Counted from the first letter of the stretch, positions 33,566 through 43,086 are shown. The stretch is DNA of 64,000 nt from an uncultured Eubacteriales bacterium (GCA_934432725.1 CAKRZE010000012.1:1-64000), one strand, 5' to 3'. Notes: a model not told the origin generated them from the sequence alone. A program made the numbers and translations.

Positions 33566-33815
33566 TGCGAAAACGGCTCGGCGGCTGTTTTCGGGGGCTG
33601 GAGAGGAATGCTCCCGGTTTTTTCGGAGGCTTCGGCGCTATACTGCGCGCACGGAGTCTCCTTTTTTGACGGAGAAGGACGGTGCGGTTGGTTTTTACAC
33701 CGGGAGCCGGCACAAAAAGCCGTACATCCTGCTGCCGGCTTTCCGCCGGCACGGCAGACCTCCCTCCGCAGGAGAGAAATGCCTGAGCCGAACGGGAAAG
33801 TTTACGGTTCTGCGC
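33566..33815. other. Intergenic stretch before the repeat-rich membrane gene
   Basis: About 250 bases with no supported gene; a promoter follows. Confidence 0.4.
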
Positions 33816-33844
33816 TTGCAATTTCAGGGGGCGTGTGCTATAAT
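33816..33844 (+). promoter_or_regulatory. Promoter of the repeat-rich membrane-protein gene
   Basis: TTGCAA (33816-33821), 17-base spacer, TATAAT (33839-33844); about 100 bases upstream of the start codon. Confidence 0.75.
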
Positions 33845-33947
33845 AAACAAAATCAGCAGTTCCCGGCGCCGTATATCCGACGGCGGGAAAAAGCAGTGCC
33901 GGCAGCGGATGGCTTGCCGAATGACGCGGGGAAGGAGGGCTTGAGGC

Positions 33948-35705
33948 ATGGAACGGCATGAATACGGTGCAGCCGGATACCGCGGCACGGAGCAGGCAGC
34001 TGCACCCCGCGCGGGAGAATCCGGCGGGACGCGCGGCTCATATGTGCGCATCGGGAGTGTCGGAGGGGAGCAGCCGGGGCGTCCCGGGCAGAAAAAGGCG
34101 GCGGAAGCCAACGTCCGGGTTCGCACAGATGCTCCTGCCGGGGACCGCAGCAGAGCGCCATACGGTGCGGGAGCGTCCCCGAGGCAGCCCCGGTCCTCCG
34201 GACGTGCGAACGGTCCGCAGTCCCTTGGCGCAGCCTCTGCCCGGAGCGTGGGAGAAGCATCATACGGCGCGAAAGATGTCCCGGGACGGGCACAGCCCTC
34301 CGGACGTGCGAACGGTCCGCAGTCCCTTGGCGCAGCCTCTGCCCGGAGCGTGGGAGAAGCATCATACGGCGCGAAAGATGTCCCGGGACGGGCACAGCCC
34401 TCCGGACGTGCGAACGGTCCGCAGTCCCTTGGTACAGCCTCTGCCCGGAGCGTGGGAAAAGCGTCATACGGCGCGAAGGCGTCCCCAAGACAGCCCTCGC
34501 CTTCCAGACGCGCCGGGGCAGAGCTTCGCACAGGTGCTCCCTCCGGAGGAGGGGGCACGCAGCCTGCAAAGCGCTCCGCCCGGGGAGCGGACCGGAAATA
34601 TTCCGGGACCGGTGCGCCTCGGCACAGACCCGGAACGGACGGAGCCGACCGTAGGCTGACCGGAGCGGCGCCTCAGATGCGCAGAGGAGAGGCTTCGGGG
34701 CGGTGCGCAGATTCTGCGGGCAGAGGAGCGCAAAGCTGGACACAGGTGCGGGGAGAAGCCGGGGGCTATGTGCCTCCGCAATGGAAGGACGGCTCGCGTC
34801 ACTATACCGTGCCGCCGGGAGAACGCAGGGTCTTGCCGCACACCTCCTCGGAGGCGCTGAAGCGGCAGAATCCCTCCAATCGGCGGGAGCAGAACCGGAT
34901 CGATCACCGGCAGAACACCGAGCAGATGCGGCGGAGAAACCGCAGGGTGCGTTTCCGCGTGGTGCGGAAGGAACGGATCTCCGTTCGGAGGATTTTCCGG
35001 ATCGGTATGCTGACCGTTCTGGTGTACGCACTGATGATGGGCGGGGCGCTTGCACTTTTGGCTGGGAACCTGATCCGGCATGCGGCAGGCGGAGACGGTA
35101 CGGTGGTTTTGCAGATGGGGGAAAACAGCGATGAAAACCGGGTGAGACGGACTTTGACGTACAGCGCACTGTTTCCGAACGGGGAAATGTATCTGAATAT
35201 GACGGATATCGCGGTGGCATGCGGTCTGACCACAACGGGGGACATGGTGCAGATCCGGTATCTGACAAGAGCGGAGGGGCAGGATGTGATCCGGCTGGAG
35301 GCTGGGTCCTCCTCTGCGTATATCAATGGGGAGTACGTTCCTCTGACCGGACCGGTCGTGGTGAGAAACGAGACGGTGTATCTGCCGGCATCGTTCATCC
35401 TGCTCTATACGGAGGGGCTGACGGTGGATTACAACGCAAAGCGCGGAAAGATCACGGTGACCCGCAACGGGACGCCGGAGCTTTCCGGAAGCATGCGGTA
35501 TGATCCTCTGACGATCCGTATGAAGGCGCCGTCGCCCTCCGCGTGGATCGATTGGGATATGCTTGCGCCGGAGATCCGTCTGATTATTGAGGGTAAGACT
35601 CCGGAAACTCCGGAAACCCCGGAAATCCCGGAAACTCCGGAGACTCCGGAGACTCCGGAAACTCCGGAAACTCCGGAAACTCCGGAGACTTCCGAAACAC
35701 CGTAG
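33948..35705 (+). CDS. Repeat-rich membrane protein with extracellular stalk domain
   Basis: A 585-residue protein of unknown function. Residues 1-340 are disordered, basic and glycine/serine/arginine-rich and probably cytoplasmic. They include three near-identical 34-residue repeats (about 84-185, SGRANGPQSLGAASARSVG...). A membrane segment follows (about 353-375, MLTVLVYALMMGGALALLAG), then an outer domain (about 380-540) with FPNGEMYLNMTDIAVACGL, YINGEYVPLTGPVVVRNETV and YLPASFILLYTEGL, which resembles the copper-amine-oxidase-like stalk domains of Firmicute surface proteins. The end is a PETPE repeat, a wall-spanning type of sequence. A GGAGGGCTTG site precedes the ATG. The gene stands just before a VanY-type peptidase, so a wall role is likely. 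Confidence 0.7.
   Translation: MERHEYGAAGYRGTEQAAAPRAGESGGTRGSYVRIGSVGGEQPGRPGQKKAAEANVRVRTDAPAGDRSRAPYGAGASPRQPRSSGRANGPQSLGAASARSVGEASYGAKDVPGRAQPSGRANGPQSLGAASARSVGEASYGAKDVPGRAQPSGRANGPQSLGTASARSVGKASYGAKASPRQPSPSRRAGAELRTGAPSGGGGTQPAKRSARGADRKYSGTGAPRHRPGTDGADRRLTGAAPQMRRGEASGRCADSAGRGAQSWTQVRGEAGGYVPPQWKDGSRHYTVPPGERRVLPHTSSEALKRQNPSNRREQNRIDHRQNTEQMRRRNRRVRFRVVRKERISVRRIFRIGMLTVLVYALMMGGALALLAGNLIRHAAGGDGTVVLQMGENSDENRVRRTLTYSALFPNGEMYLNMTDIAVACGLTTTGDMVQIRYLTRAEGQDVIRLEAGSSSAYINGEYVPLTGPVVVRNETVYLPASFILLYTEGLTVDYNAKRGKITVTRNGTPELSGSMRYDPLTIRMKAPSPSAWIDWDMLAPEIRLIIEGKTPETPETPEIPETPETPETPETPETPETPETSETP
34197..34500 (+). repeat. 102-bp tandem repeat inside the membrane-protein gene
   Basis: Three units start at 34197, 34299 and 34401 and encode 34 residues each. 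The first two are nearly identical at the DNA level, so amplification is recent. The period is a whole number of codons, which keeps the frame. Confidence 0.9.
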
Positions 35706-35806
35706 CCTCCGGTGCCGGAAACCCGGGGGCGGATGTGCTTTCCGGGAATGCCGGGCGAATTCCATGAGAAAGGGAGCCCTCGCGCTGCGGGGCTGAGGTT
35801 GCGTTT

Positions 35807-36862
35807 ATGAATAACAGAAGACCCGAGCCGGGAGGAAGAAACCGCAGGGACGGCGGCAGATATGTCAGAAATCCGCGTGCCGCAGTCGCCGGAAAGCGGA
35901 AAAGACGGCGGCAGCACCGCCGCAGGATCGCATTGCTTGCCGCTGCCGCAGCGCTGCTTGTGCTTCTGATCGGAATCCTTGTCTGGGAGATCGCCCTGAT
36001 CCGGCGCACGGAGCGTCCGGACAGTCAGAGCGGAACCGGAACGGCAGGCAGCGATGCCGCTTTGACCGGAACCGATTCCCGCGCAGCCGGGGAGCCGAAT
36101 GCCGGAACGGAGCCTGAAACCTCACCCAGAACCGCAGCCCCGCCGGACACGGCGGAAACAGAGGTCCCTCAGGTGAGCTTTTCGCAGGATCTTTCCGCGT
36201 ATGAAGAGTATATGAATCCCAAAGGCGCGAACCGGGACGCGTTTCTGACGCTTGTCAACGGAAGGCATCCGCTCGGCGCCTCCGATATCCCGTCAGATCT
36301 TATTGAGGTGAAGGCGACGCGGAAGGACGGCAGAAATCCGCAGCAGCTCAGGCTTTACGCCGCGAAGTCGTTGGAGGCACTGTTTCTGGAGGCGGAATCC
36401 GCCGGCATGGTGAACCTGTCCACGGGCTATGCGCTTTCCGTGACCAGTGCATACCGCTCCTACAGCTATCAGGAGTATCTTTTCAATAGCTATGTGGAAA
36501 GCACGATGGCAAACGATCCGTCTCTGACCAGAGAGCAGGCAGAGGCGAAGGTTCTGACCTACTCCTGCCGCGCCGGAACCAGTGAGCATCAGAGCGGACT
36601 GTGCTGTGATATGCACAATCAGGCTGCGGCAAGCTCCTCCAAGGCATATGTATTCGCGCAGACTCCGGAGGGAATCTGGCTGACCGAAAACTGCTGGAAA
36701 TTCGGATTTGTGCTCCGGTTTCCCGCCGATAAGCAGGAGCAGACCGGAATCACCTATGAATCGTGGCATTTCCGGTATGTGGGAAGATACCATGCCTACC
36801 GCATGACACAGCTCAACATGTGTCTGGAGGAATACGCCGAATATCTGGCGCAGGGGAACTGA
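35807..36862 (+). CDS. D-alanyl-D-alanine carboxypeptidase (M15/VanY-type)
   Basis: A 351-residue anchored peptidase that trims the stem peptide of peptidoglycan. A very basic start (KRKRRRQHRRR) leads into one membrane segment (41-63), then a loose linker, then the M15 domain (about 140-345). The zinc and catalytic motifs are intact: SAYRSYSYQ (214-222), GTSEHQSGLCCDMH (257-270, ligands H261 and D268) and ESWHFR (318-323, catalytic E318 and ligand H321). The start has only a weak site, GAGGTTG. It probably forms a wall-related pair with the preceding stalk protein. Confidence 0.9.
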   Translation: MNNRRPEPGGRNRRDGGRYVRNPRAAVAGKRKRRRQHRRRIALLAAAAALLVLLIGILVWEIALIRRTERPDSQSGTGTAGSDAALTGTDSRAAGEPNAGTEPETSPRTAAPPDTAETEVPQVSFSQDLSAYEEYMNPKGANRDAFLTLVNGRHPLGASDIPSDLIEVKATRKDGRNPQQLRLYAAKSLEALFLEAESAGMVNLSTGYALSVTSAYRSYSYQEYLFNSYVESTMANDPSLTREQAEAKVLTYSCRAGTSEHQSGLCCDMHNQAAASSSKAYVFAQTPEGIWLTENCWKFGFVLRFPADKQEQTGITYESWHFRYVGRYHAYRMTQLNMCLEEYAEYLAQGN

Positions 36863-37060
36863 AGCCGGCAGGAAAGTCGCTCTGCCGGGTGCCGGACGGG
36901 AGTATGCCCCGGAGGGGCGTGCGATGCACAGCAGACCGCACCGTGCGTGCTGCCTTCTTCCTCCGGAGGGCGCCGTCTGGTGCAATCTATTCCCGCAGGC
37001 ATTTGCCGGAGCTTCCCGGAGCACCGCATGCGTCCCGCCGTAAATATCAAAGTTAATAAA

Positions 37061-37380
37061 ACCCCGCCAGCCGCTCCGGAATGACCGGGATGACAGGCGG
37101 GGTCTTTTGTAGACGGCTTTTTTGCGGTGCGGACAGAGGCGGAGGTGCGGTGCCTCTGCGCGGGTGTCTGCCGCAAATGCCGAAACCCCAAAAAGCCCGT
37201 CAGCTGCTCCGGATATGATGGAGCGGCAGACGGACTTCTTTTGCAAAGGGGTATTTTTGCGGTGCGGACAAAAGCGGAGGTGCGGTGCCTCTGCGCGGGT
37301 GTCTGCCGCAAATGCCGAAACCCCCAAAAGCCCGCCAGCCGCTCCGGATATGATGGAGCGGCAGACGGACTTTTTTGCGA
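37061..37380. repeat. Tandem array of three terminator-like palindromes
   Basis: Three copies start at 37061, 37194 and 37329, a period of 133-135 bp. Each has a palindrome of the type GCCCGCCAGCCGCTCC...GGAGCGGCAGACGGAC followed by a T run. Between palindromes is a conserved spacer (GCGGTGCGGAC, GGAGGTGCGGTGCCTCTGCG, GCAAATGCCGAAA); copies two and three are almost identical. The array lies between convergent genes, the M15 peptidase (plus) and the isomerase (minus). Confidence 0.85.
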
Positions 37381-37446
37381 ACGGAATATTCTTGCCGTGG
37401 GGGCAGAGGAGGAGCTGAGGCTTTATGCCGTGCCGGATGCTTCCGG

Positions 37447-38415
37447 TTATGCCCAGCTCATGGTGCCGGGCTTCGGCTCTCGGATCATGGACTCCTTCAG
37501 GAAGGCAACCGCCTTTTCCAGCCCCTCGTCCACGGACATCAGACTGTCCTCATGCTCAATGGAGAGCACCCGGTCATAGCCGACCAGACGGAGGTTGCTG
37601 ATCAGATCGCGCCAATAGGACAGACCGTTTCCGTAGCCCACGGTGCGGAATACCCAGCTCCGGTGGATTTCATCGCTGTAATGCTTGGTGTCCAGCACGC
37701 CGAATTTTGCGGTGTTGTACGGATCGACCTTTGTATCCTTTGCATGAACGTGATAAATGGAGTCTCCCAAAGCCCGGATTGCCGCAACGGGGTCGATGCC
37801 CTGCCAGATCAGATGGGAAGGGTCAAAGTTGGCGCCGATCGTGTCGCCTACAGCCTGTCTCAGCTTCAGGAGCGTTTCCGGGTTGTAGACGCAGAAGCCG
37901 GGATGCATCTCCAGCGCAATTCTCGTCACGTGGTGCTCATTTGCAAAGGCAGCGGCGTTCTTCCAATACGGGATCAGGACCTCGTTCCACTGCCAGTCAA
38001 GAACGGCGCGGTAGTCATCGGGCCATGCGCAGGTGACCCAGTTCGGGTATTTGGAGTTTTCGCTGTCGCCGGGGCAGCCGGAGAAGGTGACGACCGTATC
38101 GATTCCGAGCCGCTCTGCCAGAAGCACCGTGTTGCGGAAGTCCCGGTCATAGGCTTTGGCGGTGTTTTTGTCGGGGTGAACCGGATTTCCGTGTGTGGAA
38201 AGCGCACAGAGCTCCACATCGTGCTTTCGGAAGGATTCCTGAAATTTCCGGAATTTGTCCAGGTTTCCGAGAAGAACCTCGGGATCGCAGTGCGCCTTTC
38301 CGGGATATCCGCCCGATCCGATCTCGGCGGCTTCGACTCCGAGCTCATGCAGGCGCTTCAGTGCAGCGTCCAGGCTTCTGTCGGCATACAGATTTGCAAG
38401 TACACTCAGTTTCAT
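37447..38415 (-). CDS. Sugar phosphate isomerase/epimerase-like TIM barrel
   Basis: A 322-residue protein of the xylose isomerase-like superfamily. Motifs include LGVEAAEIGSGGYPGKAH, IALEMHPGFCVYNPETLL, IGANFDPSHLIWQGIDP, YHVHAKDTK and LSIEHEDSLM, which hold the metal-binding Glu, Asp and His residues of the family. It probably isomerises or epimerises a sugar or an inositol-type compound; no neighbouring gene reveals the substrate. The start at 38415 is chosen because the residues before it (FRRKEAGGPVIP) do not look conserved; an ATG 39 bases upstream overlaps an AAAGG and cannot be excluded. Confidence 0.8.
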   Translation of the reverse strand: MKLSVLANLYADRSLDAALKRLHELGVEAAEIGSGGYPGKAHCDPEVLLGNLDKFRKFQESFRKHDVELCALSTHGNPVHPDKNTAKAYDRDFRNTVLLAERLGIDTVVTFSGCPGDSENSKYPNWVTCAWPDDYRAVLDWQWNEVLIPYWKNAAAFANEHHVTRIALEMHPGFCVYNPETLLKLRQAVGDTIGANFDPSHLIWQGIDPVAAIRALGDSIYHVHAKDTKVDPYNTAKFGVLDTKHYSDEIHRSWVFRTVGYGNGLSYWRDLISNLRLVGYDRVLSIEHEDSLMSVDEGLEKAVAFLKESMIREPKPGTMSWA

Positions 38416-38487
38416 TGGAATTACCGGTCCGCCGGCTTCTTTGCGGCGGAACATCCTTTCTTCGGAGGTTTGATTGTAAGGCGTGCG

Positions 38488-39705
38488 TCAGGGCTGCTTT
38501 GCTGCGAATCTGCGCAGTGCGGGATCGATTCCGGCAAGGCGGCAGATTTCATCGTATTCCGCAAGCAGTCTGACCGACTTTTCCTGGTCCTTCCGACCGC
38601 GCACGGCACGGATCATCAGATTTTTCGGTGTTTCCTCCGGATCGATCAGCTCGGTGACTGTGACGTCATAGCCCTCTGCCGCGAGATACCTGCACCGCAG
38701 ACCGTCGGTCAGAGCATCGCACAGCTTTTGCCGCAGAAGGGAATGGGAGGTGACGGGCGCGAGCATGCGGGAAAGCTGCGAATCCGGATGTGCCGAGAGC
38801 TGTCCCATCAGCTCGTGGTGGCAGCACGGGGTGGAGAGGATGACGTCCGCCCCGGTTTCGATTGCCTTTGCAAGCACGATATCGGTCGCGATATCGCAGG
38901 CGTGCAGAGACAGGACAAGCTCCGGGTGAAACGGCACCTCAAACGCGGTGATGTCGCAGCAGACAAAGTCCAGCCCGTCCGGGAAAAGCTCCCGCGCGGT
39001 GTCCCTGCAAAAACGGATGACGTCCTCCTTGCGGTCGGCGCCGAGCATACGGACCTCTCTGCCGCGCAGCGCCGTGAGGTAATAGTATACCGCGAAGGTC
39101 AGATAGCTTTTGCCGCAGCACAGGTCCAAAACGTGCAGACAGCCGGTTTTCGGCAGAGAATCATAAACGGCTGCGACGTTTTCGAGGAATTTGTTGATCT
39201 GCCGGAATTTCGACTGCTTTTTGTCATAGATTCTTCCGGAGGGGTCGCTGATGCCGAGACGGATCAGGAAATCGTACGGAACGCCCTCCCGCAGAATATA
39301 CTGCTTTTGACGGTTGTGCGGGAGGATCCGGACGGCTGGTGCTTCTCCGTTCCCCATGCGGTCCCGGACGGACAGCCTGCCCGATGCCGCGCACATGGCT
39401 TCCAGCTCCCCGCCGCTGGGTCCCGTGAGGTTCAGCTGGCGGCACTTTTCGGGGAATTCTTCGCACAGCGCATCGGCGGCTTCGGCGAGCGGAATGTTCC
39501 GGTGCAGCGCTTTTCCGTCGGAGGTGAAGGTCTCCAGCTGCAAAAAAGGCTTTCCGTCCTTTTCAAACAGATGTCCGCATACGCGTCGGATTGTTTTGTC
39601 TCCGTACCGGCTCAGGGTCAGCTTTTCAAACAGGCGGCGGCTTATGATCTCATGAAGCCGCTCTCTTAAGGCTTCTTGCGGTGATGTGTTATTATGTGTG
39701 TTCAT
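38488..39705 (-). CDS. SAM-dependent methyltransferase (Methyltransf_32-like)
   Basis: A 405-residue methyltransferase. The SAM motif is HVLDLCCGKSYLTFAVYYYL (about 190-210), preceded by KKQSKFRQINKFLE. Then follow MLGADRKEDVIRFC, LSLHACDIATDIVLAKAIE and ADVILSTPCCHHEL, which are the family signature. The N-terminal 150 residues are an extra RNA/protein-binding domain. The substrate is unknown; relatives are suspected RNA or protein methylases. It has its own TTGAAA/TATGAT promoter and is divergent from ddl. Confidence 0.85.
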   Translation of the reverse strand: MNTHNNTSPQEALRERLHEIISRRLFEKLTLSRYGDKTIRRVCGHLFEKDGKPFLQLETFTSDGKALHRNIPLAEAADALCEEFPEKCRQLNLTGPSGGELEAMCAASGRLSVRDRMGNGEAPAVRILPHNRQKQYILREGVPYDFLIRLGISDPSGRIYDKKQSKFRQINKFLENVAAVYDSLPKTGCLHVLDLCCGKSYLTFAVYYYLTALRGREVRMLGADRKEDVIRFCRDTARELFPDGLDFVCCDITAFEVPFHPELVLSLHACDIATDIVLAKAIETGADVILSTPCCHHELMGQLSAHPDSQLSRMLAPVTSHSLLRQKLCDALTDGLRCRYLAAEGYDVTVTELIDPEETPKNLMIRAVRGRKDQEKSVRLLAEYDEICRLAGIDPALRRFAAKQP

Positions 39706-39711
39706 GCCTTT

Positions 39712-39740
39712 ATCATACCGCAGATTGCGTAAGATTTCAA
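39712..39740 (-). promoter_or_regulatory. Promoter of the methyltransferase gene
   Basis: Minus-strand TTGAAA (39740-39735), 17-base spacer, TATGAT (39717-39712). The start codon follows after only about seven bases, so the transcript would have a very short leader. Confidence 0.6.
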
Positions 39741-39789
39741 CAATTTTTTAAAAACTGGTCGGGAAGTTTTTTTCTTTTTGCGGATTTGA

Positions 39790-39818
39790 TTGACACGGAA
39801 AGCCCGGAACGCTATAAT
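39790..39818 (+). promoter_or_regulatory. ddl promoter
   Basis: TTGACA (39790-39795), 17-base spacer, TATAAT (39813-39818). Confidence 0.85.
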
Positions 39819-39879
39819 GATGGTATGTGAGATCGGTCCGGAGAAACCGGACTTTGACGGAAAGGAAGCTTTCAACGAT

Positions 39880-40923
39880 ATGAAAATTGCCGTACTTGCA
39901 GGCGGTCTGAGTCCGGAAAGGGATGTTTCGCTGACCTCCGGCAGCCTGATTGCAAACTCGCTGATGAGATCCGGGCACCGTGTGTGTCTGACGGATGTGT
40001 ATATGGGAGCGGAGCTGACGAAGGATCCGGAGGATATGTTCCTGCGGGAGGGCTCGTTCTGCGGACAGATCGGAGAAGTGGAGCCGGATCTTGACCGGCT
40101 GAAGAGGGAGAGCGGAAACGGGGATGCCCTGATCGGGAAAAACGTCGCCGAGATCTGCCGCGCGGCGGATGTGGTGTTTGTCGCCATGCACGGCGGCATG
40201 GGAGAAAACGGCATGCTTCAGGCGTATCTGGACTGCCTTGGCATCCGGTACACCGGAAGCGGCTATGAGGGCTGTCTGCTGGCAATGGACAAAGGTCTGA
40301 CCAAGCAGGTGTTTCTGGGAAACGGGATCGTGACCCCGCCCTTTGTGATCCTGAAGAACGATGCGGCGGCGCCTCGGGCGATTGCAGAGAAAATCGGCTT
40401 TCCGTGCGTTGTAAAGCCTCTGGCATGCGGCTCCTCCGTCGGCGTGTCTATTGTGGCGGATGAAGCGGAGCTTGACGGGGCGCTGCGGCGCGCAGGCGTG
40501 TATGAAGCGCAGGTTCTTGTGGAAAAGAAGATCACGGGACGGGAGTTTTCGGTCGGGGTACTGAACGGGAGCTATCTGCCGCCGATCGAGATTATCCCGA
40601 AGAGCGGATTTTACGATTATAAAAACAAGTATCAGAGCGGTATGACGGTGGAGGTCTGCCCCGCTGCGCTGACGCCCGAGGAAACGGAAACCGTAGGGCA
40701 GGCAGCGCTTTCCGTTCACCGCGCACTCAGACTCGGAACGTATTCCCGCTCCGACTTCATTCTGTCCGAGGAGGATCATCGCTTTTACTGTCTGGAGGCG
40801 AATGCGCTGCCCGGCATGACGCCTGCCAGCCTTCTTCCCCAGGAAGCAAAGGCTGCCGGAATGGACTATGACGCGCTCTGCCTTGCCATTGTCGGGGGAG
40901 CGGGGCGGCATACGGAGCATTGA
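39880..40923 (+). CDS. ddl: D-alanine--D-alanine ligase
   Basis: A 347-residue ATP-grasp ligase that makes D-Ala-D-Ala for peptidoglycan. Landmarks are VLAGGLSPERDVSLTSG (5-21), VFVAMHGGMGENGMLQ, YTGSGYEGCLLAMDK, CVVKPLACGSSVGVS and FYCLEANALPGMTP near the end, which carries the magnesium ligands. The region around residue 247 is IIPKSGFYDYKNKYQSG, which contains the tyrosine typical of enzymes making D-Ala-D-Ala rather than D-Ala-D-lactate. The ATG at 39880 lies about 14 bases after GGAAAGGAAG. Confidence 0.93.
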   Translation: MKIAVLAGGLSPERDVSLTSGSLIANSLMRSGHRVCLTDVYMGAELTKDPEDMFLREGSFCGQIGEVEPDLDRLKRESGNGDALIGKNVAEICRAADVVFVAMHGGMGENGMLQAYLDCLGIRYTGSGYEGCLLAMDKGLTKQVFLGNGIVTPPFVILKNDAAAPRAIAEKIGFPCVVKPLACGSSVGVSIVADEAELDGALRRAGVYEAQVLVEKKITGREFSVGVLNGSYLPPIEIIPKSGFYDYKNKYQSGMTVEVCPAALTPEETETVGQAALSVHRALRLGTYSRSDFILSEEDHRFYCLEANALPGMTPASLLPQEAKAAGMDYDALCLAIVGGAGRHTEH

Positions 40924-42070
40924 CGGAACGCTGCTCCGATGCGGACTGTCCGCGCCTACGCGTCTGCCGATCCGGTACGGAAAAGGTCTGAAGGGGTCCG
41001 GTCAGGTCCCGGCTCCTGTTTGTTTTTTTGACCGGCGGCTTCCTCTGTGTGAAAGGCATTTTCCCGTGTCCGCACGGCTGCCGGGCAGGTATGGACGGGA
41101 CATTTTGGATGCGATCCTGACCGGTTTGCTTCTTGCTTTTGTTTTTTCGGTTTTCTCTGTGGCAAAACGGCTGCGTTCAGCCTTCGGGGCCAATGCCGGC
41201 GGGGTGTAAAAAAACTCGTTTTGCGTTTTTTTACACCCCTTTTTGTGCGGGACCGCAGGAAAACGGAGAAGGAATGATTTTGCGTGCTCCGGTGTCTTCG
41301 TGCGGCAGTCTTTTGCACGGAGCAGATGGGAAAAATGCGGCATTGCAGCTCCGGTATGCTCCCTTGTCAGCCCATTGTGCGGCGGGGGCAGGGGAAAATT
41401 CTTCCGGTCGCGTTTTCCGTCAGCGCTCTGAGCAGAATCGGTTCGAAGGACGGAGAAAAAGCGTTTTTTACGCTCCGGCGGCTCCGCTCGGCAGCGTTTT
41501 TGCGCGGAGCAGGTCGGAGAACGCGGAAAAATGCAGGCTTGCGCGTCAGTCTTTTTATTTGGCTGCGGTCGGAGCGGAAATGACGCGTTTTTCGACCGTT
41601 CCGGGTGTGCGGAACAGACGTCGGAGGTGCCCTCCGGACCGCGGGATACGGCGGAGTGCCGCGGCGCCCGCTTTTTTTATTTTTGGCAGCAGGCGTGCGG
41701 ATTTTCCTCCGAAGACCGTGGAAGAGGGAACCGGACGGGTGCCTTGACGGGGATGCCCTGCGGAATGCATCGGATATCCGGCGTCCTTTTCCGGGAGTGC
41801 GCTGAGCGGGCACGGCTCCCGCTGCGGGTCGGCGTTTGATTGACCGCAGAGGCTGCGCCGACCGGTACTGTATATGCTGCGGGCTTTTTTCGATCGGGCT
41901 GGCTGCCGGTGCTCTGCCGCGGACCTTTTTCGGGGCATTTTTTGGTGTGTGAAGCCAGTCGGCTTCTGCGCCTTTTTCACACAGCCGGAGCCGATGCGCG
42001 CATGGCTCCTCCGATGCTCCGGAAGGAAGGCGGAACCAATGAAAATTACTTGTTCCGGACGGAAATATTG
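40924..42070. other. Long intergenic stretch with repeat copy C
   Basis: About 1.1 kb between ddl and cdaA. Apart from the palindrome element (41094-41245) I support no gene; frames here are arginine-rich and have no ribosome sites. The promoter of cdaA lies at its end. Confidence 0.5.
41094..41245 (+). repeat. Three-palindrome element, copy C (truncated)
   Basis: It begins at the second palindrome's right arm (GGACGGGACATTTTGGATGCG, which aligns with copy A at 6287), keeps the core GGCAAAACGGCTGCG and ends with palindrome III at 41201-41239 (GGGGTGTAAAAAAA/TTTTTTTACACCCC). Palindrome I and most of II are missing. Confidence 0.75.
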
Positions 42071-42073
42071 CAC

Positions 42074-42107
42074 TTGTATTTTGACCGGAACTATGGTACA
42101 ATATAAT
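42074..42107 (+). promoter_or_regulatory. cdaA operon promoter region
   Basis: TTGTAT (42074) with TACAAT (42097) at a 17-base spacing; a second choice is TTGACC (42081) with TATAAT (42102). It lies about 40 bases upstream of cdaA. Confidence 0.65.
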
Positions 42108-42141
42108 ATAATCCTATTGTGCAGAATGATGGTGTAAAATA

Positions 42142-43014
42142 ATGGAATTTTTGAGGAACGGCATAAGGGAAGCGTGGCGTTTTTTCTCCACGCAGATCGG
42201 TTTGATGGACTGGCAGGATATTCTTGATATTCTGGTGGTCGCGGTGCTTTTGTATCAGGTATACCGGTTTATCCGGGACCGGCGTGCGGGCAAGCTGTTC
42301 GCGGGCGTTATGATTCTGATTCTTCTGCAGTTCCTGTCGGAGCTTTTGGGGCTGAACACCCTGCATTTTCTGATGCAGAACGTGTTTCAGGCGGGATTGG
42401 TCGCGCTGGTTGTCGTGTTTCAGCCGGAGCTTCGGTCCGCGCTTGAGAAAATCGGCGGTGAACCGCTGAAAAGCCTGAAATCCATCGGAGAAAACCGGGA
42501 TCAGGGCGCTTTGGCGGCAATGATCAAGGAGCTTTGCGAGGCGGCGTCCGATCTTTCCGCCTCCAAAACCGGAGCGCTGATTGTTCTGGAGCGCTCGACC
42601 AAGCTCGGGGACGTTATCAAAAGCGGCGTGATCGTCAATGCGGACGTATCCTCCTTTCTGCTGAAAAACATATTCTTCAACAAGGCTCCGCTGCACGACG
42701 GCGCGGTGGTGATCCGGGACGGCAGGATCTATGCCGCAGGCTGTTTTCTGCCGCTTTCCACCAATGACGCGATCATCAAGGACCTCGGAACCCGGCACCG
42801 GGCAGGCATCGGCATGAGCGAAAACAGCGATGCTCTGGTCATCATCGTATCGGAGGAAACCGGAACAATTTCGCTGGCAAAGGACGGACAACTGCGGCGC
42901 GGCTTCAATTATAACTCTTTGAAGCGGACGCTGGAGCAGCTTCTTCTGGACACGGCACAGGGAAAGGTCCGCGGGAAGCTCCAGAAAAATCCGGACGGGG
43001 GAAAGCAGCTCTGA
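42142..43014 (+). CDS. cdaA: Diadenylate cyclase CdaA
   Basis: A 290-residue membrane enzyme that makes c-di-AMP from two ATP. Three membrane segments fill residues 25-95 (ILDILVVAVLLYQVYRFI, GVMILILLQFL, GLVALVVVFQPELR). The DAC domain carries both catalytic motifs: DGA (186-188 in LHDGAVVI) and RHR (218-220 in GTRHRAGIGMSE). It is followed by cdaR, its regulator, as in most Firmicutes. c-di-AMP controls potassium and osmotic balance and wall metabolism in these bacteria. Confidence 0.95.
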   Translation: MEFLRNGIREAWRFFSTQIGLMDWQDILDILVVAVLLYQVYRFIRDRRAGKLFAGVMILILLQFLSELLGLNTLHFLMQNVFQAGLVALVVVFQPELRSALEKIGGEPLKSLKSIGENRDQGALAAMIKELCEAASDLSASKTGALIVLERSTKLGDVIKSGVIVNADVSSFLLKNIFFNKAPLHDGAVVIRDGRIYAAGCFLPLSTNDAIIKDLGTRHRAGIGMSENSDALVIIVSEETGTISLAKDGQLRRGFNYNSLKRTLEQLLLDTAQGKVRGKLQKNPDGGKQL

Positions 43015-43086
43015 CCGGCGGGGCGCCGTCCGGGAAGGAAAACGGACCGGAGGGGACACACCGGAATCTGCGGAAAGGGTATCGAT

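Noticed and set aside
37375..39669. A 764-codon open frame antisense to the isomerase-like and methyltransferase genes
   Set aside because: It is a by-product of GC-rich third positions of two well-supported minus-strand genes; no ribosome site or known motif.
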